From positions 186,001-250,000 of the forward strand of contig CBDDCY010000013.1 of the NCBI GenBank assembly GCA_965226435.1: 64,000 nucleotides of DNA, read 5' to 3'. Under the pieces are notes generated by a model that saw only the letters and a list, made by a program, of their open reading frames with translations, made no database searches and was not told where the DNA came from. Position numbers and translations under genes: made by a program. The stretch comes from UBA6623 sp965226435 (GTDB taxonomy: Bacteria > Acidobacteriota > Terriglobia > Bryobacterales > UBA6623). Within the stretch, counting starts at the first letter, position 1; each line of letters opens with the position of its first letter. This document shows, in pieces, positions 38,106 through 46,130 of the stretch.

Positions 38106-39266
38106 TCATTTCTCAATCAGTTCAAAGCGTCCGTCGGGGAGCAAACGATAGGTCCGATCCCGCCATTGAATGCGATTCCCGAAGAAACCCGCGAGCCAAA
38201 CCAGCCAGCCCAGCGCGTCCTGCAGCGGCACCAGCCAAGCGTTTTCTCGCGTCAACGGATCGTCCAAAACGCGTTCCGCCGTCGCCCACACCGCCGCCGC
38301 TCTGAGCAAGATCGTGACAGCCGACAACTCCACCCATGCCCAAGGCATCACCGCAGCCGCAAAGACGGCCCACGGCACCGGATACGTAAAAGCCTGCCCC
38401 AGGTAACCCCACGGCCGCGACCGCCGGGTACTGCGAGCCCAGCGCAGCCGATGCTTCAGATTTTCGACCCACTCTTGATGTTCCGGCGCCTCCGAGGCCC
38501 GGCCGGCGATGTAGTGATCCACTCGGTAACAAGACAGCTCGACCCCGTATCCCCGCTCGGCCGCCTGCTTGCCCAGAACGAAATCTTCGGCCAGGTACGG
38601 ACTAAATCGGCCGAAACCGCCCAAGTCTTCAATGAGTTTCTTGCGCGCCACGATTGTCGGCCCCACCGCGAACCGCACGCCCTCGATCAGTCGCGCCGTC
38701 AGCAGGCCGCCGAGAAACTCCGTATTCAGCCCGATCGCCTCCAGCCGCGACCAGAAACTTCTCCCGGGAACGGCGCGATACGGACAGGTCAGCAGGTCAA
38801 TCTTCTCGTCTTCGAATTCCGCCGCGACGACTCGAAGCATGTCGCGCCCGACGCGAATATCGCTGTCGCTCATCACTAGTAACTCGTGTCGCGCCGCCTG
38901 AATCATCTTGTCGAGGCTGTAGACCTTGGCATTGGGATAGGGCGGTTCGCCGGTAATTAGGACACGGCAGGCGACCGCGGGGAATTCCTTTTCGAGTTTC
39001 CCGACCGTCTCGAGTGCCGGGTCGTCGGAGCGGCGAACCGCGAACAAGATCTCGAACTCGCCGTAATCTTGCTCGAAGAAGCCGCGCAGGTTGGTTTCGA
39101 GTTCGTCCTCGGCGCCCGCCAAAGGTTTCAGGACGCTGATGGGCACCGCTCGCCCGAACGGCCCGGGCCGCTTGGCCAAGTAGCGCCGCGACGCTACGAC
39201 CGTCAACAACGAGTAGGCCCAGGAACCTGCCGTCAAGACCGCGAGAATGACTTGGAGTAAGAACAC
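38106..39266 (-). CDS. HpnI/ceramide-glucosyltransferase-like GT2 glycosyltransferase
   Basis: A 386-residue membrane glycosyltransferase: an N-terminal helix (about 3-25), then a GT-A domain with ISVLKPLAGAEDEL, the metal-binding DSDIRV, LTCPYRA, the acceptor region YLAEDFVLG and the late RRLRW-like HRLRWARSTR. Three C-terminal hydrophobic segments follow (about 288-340 and 352-368). This is the layout of GT21/HpnI proteins, which move glucose or GlcNAc onto ceramide or a hopanoid. No hpn genes are nearby, so the acceptor is uncertain. Confidence 0.75.
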   Translation of the reverse strand: MFLLQVILAVLTAGSWAYSLLTVVASRRYLAKRPGPFGRAVPISVLKPLAGAEDELETNLRGFFEQDYGEFEILFAVRRSDDPALETVGKLEKEFPAVACRVLITGEPPYPNAKVYSLDKMIQAARHELLVMSDSDIRVGRDMLRVVAAEFEDEKIDLLTCPYRAVPGRSFWSRLEAIGLNTEFLGGLLTARLIEGVRFAVGPTIVARKKLIEDLGGFGRFSPYLAEDFVLGKQAAERGYGVELSCYRVDHYIAGRASEAPEHQEWVENLKHRLRWARSTRRSRPWGYLGQAFTYPVPWAVFAAAVMPWAWVELSAVTILLRAAAVWATAERVLDDPLTRENAWLVPLQDALGWLVWLAGFFGNRIQWRDRTYRLLPDGRFELIEK

Positions 39267-39462
39267 GGCGGAAAGATCGACGGCGGGAATCGGCGGGCCA
39301 TTGCCGATCTCAAACCGACGAGTGTAGCGAACGCCGAGGACGAAGCGGGCACAAGGCGCTATGTGCTTGCACTTACAGTGTTGCCCCTGTCCCGGTGAAA
39401 ACCGTTACCTATGTCCCGGTGAGTTCACCACGGTTACGGCCGGCGGTGAGAAATGCAGGCTA

Positions 39463-39622
39463 CTAGTGGGGCCACCGGCTGGGCCGGATCGCTCAGGGGA
39501 GAAACTTGGTCGAAGGGTTCGCCGGGACCGCGCCGCACGGCGGCGCGGCTCGGGTGGCTGAAAGTCGGATCTATTCGTGGCAGTTGTGAATCTCCGGGTA
39601 GCGCGAAATTTGAAGTTCAGGT
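39463..39622 (+). repeat. Dispersed 150-bp repeat (family B), copy 3
   Basis: Nearly identical to copy 1 from CTAGTGG through the CCGCGCCG/CGGCGCGG hairpin, TCGGATCTATTCG and the GTGAATCTCCGGGTAGCGCG tail. It ends about 30 bases before the left end of the IS element. The rest of the 39267-39650 gap holds a doubled CTGTCCCGGTGA/TATGTCCCGGTGA motif near 39390-39425, possibly an old IS end, and no gene. Confidence 0.75.
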
Positions 39623-39650
39623 CAGTTCGCATTCATCGGAGGGGAGCATT

Positions 39651-41208
39651 TTCTCATCGAAGGATGAGCCTGAAGACGGGGGTTGGGGCTTTTTGAGTAG
39701 CTGGGGCTCCTTTCTGGTTTTTTGGTTTTGATTTGGGAAGGGGAGAATCGTCGTCGGGGTTGTGGGAATGTGGGAATCGCGGAGCGATTTCCAAGGGCGG
39801 TGGGAAACGAAGGGAAACCTGGTTTTGGTTTTCCTCGTTTTCCACCGCCCGCCATTTCCACAGCCCTCTTCCTGCTGTTCAGCACGGCGTGTTCGCGGAC
39901 CGGAAACTGGCAAACAGCTTGTGCTTGGCTCGCTGCATCCGGCGCGCCGCCGCAGTGTCGCTTTCCGCCTGGGCAATGCGGCCCAGAGCCTCAAGCGTGT
40001 GCCCTGGCTTGAGGTAGCCGGCGGCCTCGGGCAACTGCTCGAAAGATTCCCAAGGCGTCTGGTAGTGGCGATACACCCGCTTCTGCTTGCCTTTGGCGTC
40101 GGTCTTGATCTCGGGCTGTCCGCAGGGCCGGTGGAAATTCAAATAGGGATTGAAGTGCTGTTGGTAGAAGCGCTGGATGCGCCCCGCGTGCGGCGCCGCG
40201 ATGTGCGTATATCCCATGTGTTTGCGGATCACCGCGCCGTTTTTCGATTCCACCAAGCCGTTGTCATTGGAGTGCCGCGGACGCGACTTGGTCTGTTCGA
40301 TCAGCAGCTTGTTCAATAACTTCTCCACCGTGCGATTGAGGAACTCGCTGCCGTTGTCGGAATGGAAGCCGCGGATACGAAAGGGAAACTGCTCGATCAT
40401 GGCTTTCAGCAACGGCTCCAGCCAGGCTTCACTGATCGCGGCTGTGGCGCCGACCACTTGCCACTGGGTGACTTCATCCACGGCATTGATGTGGTAGACG
40501 CCCTTGACGCCATCGCGATCCCCTTGATGCACCGTATCCACTCGCAGAAAGCCGGGTCGGCCTTGCGGGTCGGGCCGGCGCCGCTCGCCGATCGACACCG
40601 CTGTGGGCCGGGTCTTGGTGAAATGCAGCCGCCGCCGGCGGTAGGCACTGCGCCGCCGCAGGCGATAGATCTGGGCCACCGAGATCCCCGCCAACCGCTC
40701 GTATTCGCGCTGCTGGTACTGCTGGTATTCCCGCTCGAGGATCTTGCGCGTGGCCGGGCCGCTGAGGGTTTCGTGGGCCTCGTCCACCGCCGCCAGCAGT
40801 TCGACGTCGGCGGGCGTGTACTTGCGGGCAAAGCGATGCCGCCGGTAGCGGGCGGGTTGGAGTTCTCCGCCCTGCCGGTACTGCTGGATCAGCCGCGTGA
40901 TTTGCGCCCGGCTCAGTCCGGTCATCTTGACCAGATACTGCCGCAGCAGCCCTTTGTCGGCGCGGTTCTGGCGGCTGTAGCCGTGCCGGCCAAGCGTGCG
41001 CGCCACCCAAGCGTAAATCTCGGCCCGCCCTTTGCCTTTGAATCGAATCTCCTGGCTGGAGTGGAGAAACTGCCGGATCTGTTGCGGATTCAACTTGCCG
41101 GCGTTTTGCACTTGGATAGTCAATCCCCAGCATGCCCACTCCCCGATCCTGCAGGCTCATCTTGTGTGAGAAACAAACTCCTCGTTCAGGCTCATCTTGC
41201 ATGAGACA
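39651..41208 (-). mobile_element. Insertion sequence with a DDE transposase
   Basis: The transposase gene is bounded by imperfect terminal inverted repeats: TCTCATCGAAGGATGAGCCT near 39652 and TCTCATGCAAGATGAGCC read from the opposite strand near 41206. A second copy of the right-end motif lies inward at 41152-41172, giving two CAGGCTCATCTTG sites 35 bases apart. I see no clear target duplication. It has landed next to the promoter of the DCC-MBOAT operon. Confidence 0.7.
39879..41123 (-). CDS. DDE integrase-core transposase (IS481/IS3-like)
   Basis: A 414-residue transposase. Residues about 60-90 form a helix-turn-helix (GLSRAQITRLIQQYRQGG), with a second DNA-binding region about 145-165. 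The rve core supplies the catalytic triad: Asp in LRVDTVHQGD (about 196), Asp in FHSDNGSEF (about 257), and Glu in NGLVESKNGAVIRKH (about 293). Full-length with no breaks, so it may be active. The tail is basic. Exact IS family cannot be fixed without a database. Confidence 0.85.
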   Translation of the reverse strand: MTIQVQNAGKLNPQQIRQFLHSSQEIRFKGKGRAEIYAWVARTLGRHGYSRQNRADKGLLRQYLVKMTGLSRAQITRLIQQYRQGGELQPARYRRHRFARKYTPADVELLAAVDEAHETLSGPATRKILEREYQQYQQREYERLAGISVAQIYRLRRRSAYRRRRLHFTKTRPTAVSIGERRRPDPQGRPGFLRVDTVHQGDRDGVKGVYHINAVDEVTQWQVVGATAAISEAWLEPLLKAMIEQFPFRIRGFHSDNGSEFLNRTVEKLLNKLLIEQTKSRPRHSNDNGLVESKNGAVIRKHMGYTHIAAPHAGRIQRFYQQHFNPYLNFHRPCGQPEIKTDAKGKQKRVYRHYQTPWESFEQLPEAAGYLKPGHTLEALGRIAQAESDTAAARRMQRAKHKLFASFRSANTPC

Positions 41209-41218
41209 AGACTAGGGG

Positions 41219-41247
41219 TTGACGTTCTTGTCCGTTTAGTTTATAAT
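41219..41247 (+). promoter_or_regulatory. Sigma-70-type promoter of the DCC-MBOAT operon
   Basis: TTGACG at 41219-41224 and a perfect TATAAT at 41242-41247 are separated by 17 bases, the optimal spacing. Such a match is striking in this GC-rich window. It lies 11 bases outside the IS end and about 85 bases before the chosen start codon. Confidence 0.8.
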
Positions 41248-41265
41248 TTCTGTAAAGACAGAAAT
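41246..41265 (+). promoter_or_regulatory. Palindromic operator over the transcription start
   Basis: A perfect inverted repeat, ATTTCTGT-AAAG-ACAGAAAT, starts at the end of the -10 box and covers the expected +1. This position suits a dimeric repressor that blocks initiation. The regulator is not identifiable from the sequence and no regulator gene is adjacent. Confidence 0.6.
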
Positions 41266-41331
41266 AACGAAAAGAACGTACTCACGCAAGCACTCCCAAT
41301 GCCGGGATCGAGTCCGGAGGGAAAACAAACC

Positions 41332-42672
41332 ATGACCTCGCGAATCGGCCGCCACGAATCAAACACAGCCCCCGCCGCGCGGGCGACGGTTCTCTATGAC
41401 GGCGAGTGCGCTTTCTGCATCGACTTGGCGCGCCGCTTTGCTTCGACGGGGGAGCGGGCGCGTTTCCAATTGCTGACTCTACAGGCCGCTTCGCGTCTCC
41501 CAACGTACCGGCACGGTCTCGCCGCGGGCGCGAGTGACGGGTTTGACTCCATGGTGGTTTTCCCGGCCGCCGGCTCGCCGCTGCGCCGCGGAGAGGCGGT
41601 GCGGTTCATGGCTCGGTACGTCTGGTGGGTCTTGCCCTTACGGATATTGGCGGCGCTTCCCGGTGGGATGTTTTTGATTGACGCCGGCTACTGTTGGGTG
41701 GCGCGCAATCGTGCTTGCTTGAGCGGCGCGTGCCCGACGACAAAGCGGCCGGAGTGGCCGGGGATACTCGCGACCGTTCTGCTGCCGGCGGCGGCGATCG
41801 CGGCGAGCGGGGCCTTGCCGGGATGGGTACGAATGTGGCTGACGGCGGGGGCGTTGTTTTTCGGTTTCAAACTGTTGACGCTATGGCGAGTTGGGCCGTC
41901 GGTTCCGGCGGGCTTGGGGCGGCGGCTCGCCTACCTATTCGCTTGGGTCGGCATGGACGCCGAGGAGTTTCTCGCGCCGGCCGCCCCAGGACGGATCGCA
42001 CCCCGGGGGGAATGGGTAAGAGCGGGCCGCAACCTTGCCGCGGGCGTCGTTTTCGTCTGGCTTGTGGCCGGACTCGTGCCGCCTGAGTGGCCGCGCACGC
42101 GGGCCTGGGTTGGATTAATCGGCTTGATCCGGACCCTGCACTTCGGGCTGTTGCACTTCCTGGCGATAGGATGGCGCGCACTGGGCATCACCGCCACGCC
42201 GATCATGGATTCTCCGACCCGTTCCACGTCGCTCGCCGAGTTTTGGGGACGGCGCTGGAATCGCGGCTTCCGCGAGCTTTCGCATGGGTTGATCTTTCAG
42301 CCGCTGCGCCGAAGAATGCGGGGTCGAAGATGGGCAGGCCTGGAGACCACCCGCCCCGCTGGGCCATTCGGCCGAAACGCCAATGCGGTGGCGCTTTTCG
42401 CGGCGTTTCTGTTCTCCGGCGTGATTCACGACCTGGTGATCTCGCTCCCGGCCGGCGGCGGTTACGGCCTGCCGACCATCTACTTCGCAATCCAAGGACT
42501 TGGCGTTTGGTTCGAGCGCTCGCGGCCGGGACGACGGGTGGGGCTGGGCGGGGGCGGACTCGGTTGGGCCTTCACTCTGGCGGCGACCGCGGCTCCGCTG
42601 GGACTGCTGTTCCACGACGCTTTCCTGATTCGGACGGCCTTGCCGATGCTCGAGGCATTAGGAGCTTTCTGA
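41332..42672 (+). CDS. DCC thiol-oxidoreductase domain fused to a wax-synthase-like MBOAT
   Basis: About 446 residues. Residues about 15-130 are a DCC (DUF393) domain with the LYDGECAFC redox motif near the start. The rest is a multi-helix membrane protein whose second half resembles plant-type wax synthases of the MBOAT superfamily: FWGRRWNRGFRELSHGLIF, FLFSGVIHDL (catalytic-type His) and a late IYFAIQGLGVWFE. Such enzymes transfer acyl groups to alcohols. ATG 41332 is chosen because GGAGGG lies 11 bases before it. A GGGCAGG palindrome lies inside the coding frame at 42332. First gene of a four-gene membrane operon. Confidence 0.75.
   Translation: MTSRIGRHESNTAPAARATVLYDGECAFCIDLARRFASTGERARFQLLTLQAASRLPTYRHGLAAGASDGFDSMVVFPAAGSPLRRGEAVRFMARYVWWVLPLRILAALPGGMFLIDAGYCWVARNRACLSGACPTTKRPEWPGILATVLLPAAAIAASGALPGWVRMWLTAGALFFGFKLLTLWRVGPSVPAGLGRRLAYLFAWVGMDAEEFLAPAAPGRIAPRGEWVRAGRNLAAGVVFVWLVAGLVPPEWPRTRAWVGLIGLIRTLHFGLLHFLAIGWRALGITATPIMDSPTRSTSLAEFWGRRWNRGFRELSHGLIFQPLRRRMRGRRWAGLETTRPAGPFGRNANAVALFAAFLFSGVIHDLVISLPAGGGYGLPTIYFAIQGLGVWFERSRPGRRVGLGGGGLGWAFTLAATAAPLGLLFHDAFLIRTALPMLEALGAF
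42332..42358 (+). repeat. GGGCAGG palindrome inside the MBOAT gene, copy 3
   Basis: The sequence GGGCAGGCCTGGAGACC, ending in GCCCC, matches the intergenic copies at 15638, 23685 and 60555, but with four extra bases in the right arm. It falls between the two conserved MBOAT blocks, in a variable loop (GLETTRPAGPFG), and keeps the frame open. Confidence 0.6.
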
Positions 42673-42715
42673 CGACGGGAATGTTTTCGAGGACGAACAA
42701 CGAAGGAGGAAAACG

Positions 42716-43123
42716 ATGCACCAACTGACTCCCTATCTCTGGATCGCGGGCGGCATTCAACTCGCCATCGCGGGCGCGAATCTCGTCCTGCCGCGCAAGC
42801 TCGAGTACGGAAGGAACCTTGCCCGGGTCGATCCGATCATCAAGCAGGTGTTCGTGGTTCACGCCGCCTACATCGCTTCCTTGTTGGTTGCTTTCGCCGG
42901 ACTCTGCTTCTTCTTCCCCGAGGAGTTGGCCGGGGCAACGGCTCTCGGCAACGCGCTCAGCTGTGGGCTGGTGGTCTTCTGGGCGCCCCGCCTAGTCGTG
43001 CAATGGGTCTACTATGATCCGCGCGTGCGACGCGGCAACTTCGTCGCCCACCTGGCTTTCTCGGCGGCCATTGCGTACTTGATCGTCGTCTTCACGATGG
43101 CGGCATTCGTGGGGCTGCGATGA
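42716..43123 (+). CDS. Small integral membrane protein, unknown function
   Basis: A 135-residue protein with four predicted helices (about 7-25, 45-67, 73-92, 110-132). No known motif is recognised; YYDPRVRRGNF lies in a basic loop. Its length, helix layout and a loop of the type W-x-x-P-x-R-L-V resemble the next gene product, so the two may be distant paralogues. A strong SD (AAGGAGG) lies 8 bases before the ATG. Its stop overlaps the next start by 4 bases, indicating coupling. Confidence 0.65.
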   Translation: MHQLTPYLWIAGGIQLAIAGANLVLPRKLEYGRNLARVDPIIKQVFVVHAAYIASLLVAFAGLCFFFPEELAGATALGNALSCGLVVFWAPRLVVQWVYYDPRVRRGNFVAHLAFSAAIAYLIVVFTMAAFVGLR

Positions 43124-43560
43124 CCACAACCGGCGAACTCTTCTCGCTCGCTTTGTGGGCGGCCGGAATCGGTCACTTCTGTGTGCTTGGCGCGAGCTTT
43201 CAAGTGCCCGCGCGGTTGGGATGGAAGGAGGATCTGAAGACACTTACCCCCTTCAACCGCAAGCTGATGTGGACCTATGGAGGCTTCACTGTGTTCACCA
43301 TCACAGCCTTTGGCGCGTTGACTCTCGCGTTGCGCACCGAGTTGCTCAGCGGCGCGCCGGCCGCATTGGGGTTGGCCGCTTTCATCGGCTTGTACTGGTT
43401 GTCGCGAGTCCTAGTGGACTTTCTCTACTTCAGCCACGCCGATTGGCCGGTGGGCCGGTTCATGGCGCTCGGCCACACTTTGCTCACGGGACTATTCATC
43501 GCCTTGAGCGCGACTTATCTCGGTCTGGTCGCCTGGCACCTGGCCGGATGGATCCATTGA
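43120..43560 (+). CDS. Small integral membrane protein, unknown function
   Basis: A 146-residue protein with four helices (about 6-26, 48-70, 77-98, 115-140). Landmarks are FQVPARLGWKEDL near the start and DFLYFSHADWP between helices 3 and 4; neither points to a known family for me. It starts within the stop of the previous gene (ATGA) and is followed after 15 bases by the YndJ-like gene. The conserved order of four membrane genes suggests one envelope-associated process. Confidence 0.65.
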   Translation: MTTTGELFSLALWAAGIGHFCVLGASFQVPARLGWKEDLKTLTPFNRKLMWTYGGFTVFTITAFGALTLALRTELLSGAPAALGLAAFIGLYWLSRVLVDFLYFSHADWPVGRFMALGHTLLTGLFIALSATYLGLVAWHLAGWIH

Positions 43561-43575
43561 ACGCCATGAGGAGGA

Positions 43576-44559
43576 ATGATGGACACCCTACTGATATGTC
43601 GATGGAATCGGGTCGGCGTCCGCGGCGGCGCGGTGATCTGGTTGACGCTCGCGGCCCTTTCATTGGCGGGCATCACGTCACTCGATCTGCTCGAGCTGCT
43701 GTTCCTCACCGCCCCTCTTCTCCTGGTGCCGTTGGGGCTTCAGCTCATTCCGGTGACCGACATGTCTTCGGGAAGGCGCGGGTTGTTGCTGACGGGCTCG
43801 TTTCTGCAACCGTTCGGAGCCGCCTTGGCCGCATTGTCGTTTCTCGCGCCAACGGGCGAAACCGCGGGCTGGATCGCGGCTGGTTGGCTGCTTACGGTGA
43901 TCCCGCTGGCGGCGGTTGGGCTGCGCTTCCCCTTGCAGCTCGTTCGCGATCCGATTCAGGCCTGCTTTGACGCGGGTTTGCTCTATTTGCCGGTCGGCGC
44001 CATTTGGCTCGTGATCACGCGGCTCGGCGCGACGCCGATGGAGTTGGGCGAGCCGATTGTCTTGCTCACGGCGGTGCACTTTCACTTCTCCGGTTTTGCC
44101 CTTGCGTGTGTAACCGGGGCCACGGGTCAGTCGCTGCGGGCCGGAAGCGTCGCGCGCCGGGTGTTTCAGGTCATAGCGGTCGGCATCATCGGGGGCACCT
44201 TTCTGATCGCGATAGGCTTCCTAGCCTCACCGGGGTGGAAGTACGCGGCGATCGGGCTGTTCTACTGCAATTTGCTCACGCTGGGGGGCTACATCCTCGC
44301 GGGTCTGTCGCGGGTGAGCGGAACCCTGCCTCGCCTTCTGCTTGGCGTCTCTTCGGTTTCGCTCGCCATCGGGATGACCCTCGCGCTGATCTACGCGGCC
44401 GGCGAGTACTCGGGCGAGCTGCTGATCGACATCCCCGGCATGGCCCGGTGGCACGGCCCCATCAACGGGATTGGCTTCACCTTCTGTGCCCTACTGGGCA
44501 GGGTATCGGCGCAATCGGATGCCCCGCAACTCATGCGTTCGACATCCGCGCCCCGGTAG
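43576..44559 (+). CDS. YndJ-like polytopic membrane protein
   Basis: A 327-residue protein with about ten hydrophobic segments. The pattern AVHFHFSGFAL followed by a late HGPINGIGF is typical of YndJ-family proteins, whose function is unknown; the two His-rich motifs could bind metal or a cofactor. A good SD (GAGGAGG) precedes the ATG. It closes the operon begun at 41332; the next gene starts 218 bases later, a gap that holds an AT-rich stretch (CTGACATAATTC) but no firm promoter. Confidence 0.65.
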   Translation: MMDTLLICRWNRVGVRGGAVIWLTLAALSLAGITSLDLLELLFLTAPLLLVPLGLQLIPVTDMSSGRRGLLLTGSFLQPFGAALAALSFLAPTGETAGWIAAGWLLTVIPLAAVGLRFPLQLVRDPIQACFDAGLLYLPVGAIWLVITRLGATPMELGEPIVLLTAVHFHFSGFALACVTGATGQSLRAGSVARRVFQVIAVGIIGGTFLIAIGFLASPGWKYAAIGLFYCNLLTLGGYILAGLSRVSGTLPRLLLGVSSVSLAIGMTLALIYAAGEYSGELLIDIPGMARWHGPINGIGFTFCALLGRVSAQSDAPQLMRSTSAPR

Positions 44560-44777
44560 GGCGCCTGATGTAAGCCACTCGAAGGCCTCAGGCACTCCCA
44601 TCGAAGCGGCTCGCGAGTTCAGAGCCGGTCGTGGGCGATTTCGCTGCTGACATAATTCTTACAATCTTCTTGCGAGCAACTGACCATTCAAGACGCCGGC
44701 TGGGTGAACCTTGAATCAGAAACAGTGTCGGCGTGCAATCGAGATCCAAGCCGGCCGAAGTACAAAAGGAGAATCCG

Positions 44778-46127
44778 ATGAGAATCAACGCAATGATTAA
44801 GAAATGGGCTCGCATGGCGCTTCCGGTTGCGCTTGCCGTTTCGGCCATTCCCGCCGCCCACGGAGCGTCGGTCGCGCTGGACGTGCAAATGGCCAACCCG
44901 CGGATGCTGACGGGCGCTCGGCAGAAGGCCTACGTGAGAATCTCTCTGACGGGCCGCAACCACCGTGTGGATCGGCGGGCCGCCGTGAACGCGGCCATCG
45001 TGCTGGACCGCTCGGGATCTATGTCGGGCGCCAAGATCGAGGAGGCCAAGCGGGCCGCGCTGATGGCGATTGGTCAGCTTAGGGACGATGATACCGTCTC
45101 GATCGTCACCTACCAGAGTACGGTGGACGTCTTGGTCCCGGCCACGAAGCTGTACGACCGCCAGGCGATTCGCAACGCAATTCACGGCATCCGCGCGCGG
45201 GGACAAACTGCTCTGTTCGCCGGCGTCAGTAAGGGAGCGCGTGAGCTGCGGAAGTTTCTAGACCGCAACCGGGTCAATATGCTGCTTCTCGTCTCCGACG
45301 GGCTGGCCAACGTGGGCCCGAGTTCGCCGGGGGAATTAGCGCGGCTCGGCACTTCCTTAGCGCGGCAAGGCATCACCGTGACCACGATCGGCCTTGGTTT
45401 GCAATACAACGAGGATCTGATGACGCGGCTGGCGATGGCGAGCGACGGCAACCACTTCTTCGTGGAGAATGAAGCCGACCTCGAAGCGGCTTTCGCGACG
45501 GAATTCGGCGACGCGCTCTCGACGGTAGCCCAAGGTGTGACCATCGAAATCGTTTGCCCCAACGGGGTGCGACCGATACGGGTGGTTGGGCGGGAAGCGC
45601 GGATCGCGGGCCGGAAAGTGTATGCCACGATGAACCAGCTCTATCGCGACCAGACTCGCTACATCTTGCTGGAAGTCGAGGTATCGCCCGCCGCGACGGG
45701 CCGAACTCGACAGGTCGCCGACGTCACCGTCGGTTATCGCGACGTGCTGACCGGCTCTCAAGCTAGTCTAAGCGGCGGGACATCGGTGACATTTACCGAA
45801 TCCGCGGCGGTGGTCGAAAAAGCGACCAACAAAGACACCATGGTCGAGGTCGTGCGCCAGATCGCCAACGAACGTAACGAGCAGGCGACGACCTTGCGGG
45901 ACGAGGGGAAGGTCGAGGATGCTCGCGAACTCTTCCGATCCAACTCGGCCTATCTTGAGGACAACGCACAAAAGCTCGGCGACAAGGGCCTGCGGCGGGC
46001 CGCCCAAGCCAACTACGAGGCCGGCGAAAACCTTGACGATGAGAATTGGAACCGCGAACGTAAGAAGCAGCGGGAAATCCAGTACAAGACGAAGACGCAA
46101 CGTGCCGTCATCTCCAAGCCCAAGTAA
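44778..46127 (+). CDS. Secreted von Willebrand factor A domain protein
   Basis: A 449-residue protein with a signal peptide (about 10-29, MALPVALAVSAIPAAHG). The VWA domain spans about 70-250 and has an intact metal site: DRSGSMS (77-83), a Thr in ARGQTALFAG and Asp in LLVSDGLANVG. The C-terminal part holds a beta-rich region (about 260-350) and a helical tail rich in charged residues. VWA proteins bind other proteins through a metal ion. The ATG at 44778 follows AAAAGGAG. The histidine kinase gene begins 3 bases after its stop, so the three downstream genes form one unit. Confidence 0.85.
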   Translation: MRINAMIKKWARMALPVALAVSAIPAAHGASVALDVQMANPRMLTGARQKAYVRISLTGRNHRVDRRAAVNAAIVLDRSGSMSGAKIEEAKRAALMAIGQLRDDDTVSIVTYQSTVDVLVPATKLYDRQAIRNAIHGIRARGQTALFAGVSKGARELRKFLDRNRVNMLLLVSDGLANVGPSSPGELARLGTSLARQGITVTTIGLGLQYNEDLMTRLAMASDGNHFFVENEADLEAAFATEFGDALSTVAQGVTIEIVCPNGVRPIRVVGREARIAGRKVYATMNQLYRDQTRYILLEVEVSPAATGRTRQVADVTVGYRDVLTGSQASLSGGTSVTFTESAAVVEKATNKDTMVEVVRQIANERNEQATTLRDEGKVEDARELFRSNSAYLEDNAQKLGDKGLRRAAQANYEAGENLDDENWNRERKKQREIQYKTKTQRAVISKPK

Positions 46128-46130
46128 GAA

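Noticed and set aside
40362..41204. A 280-codon plus-strand frame
   Set aside because: Antisense to the transposase, with no family features.
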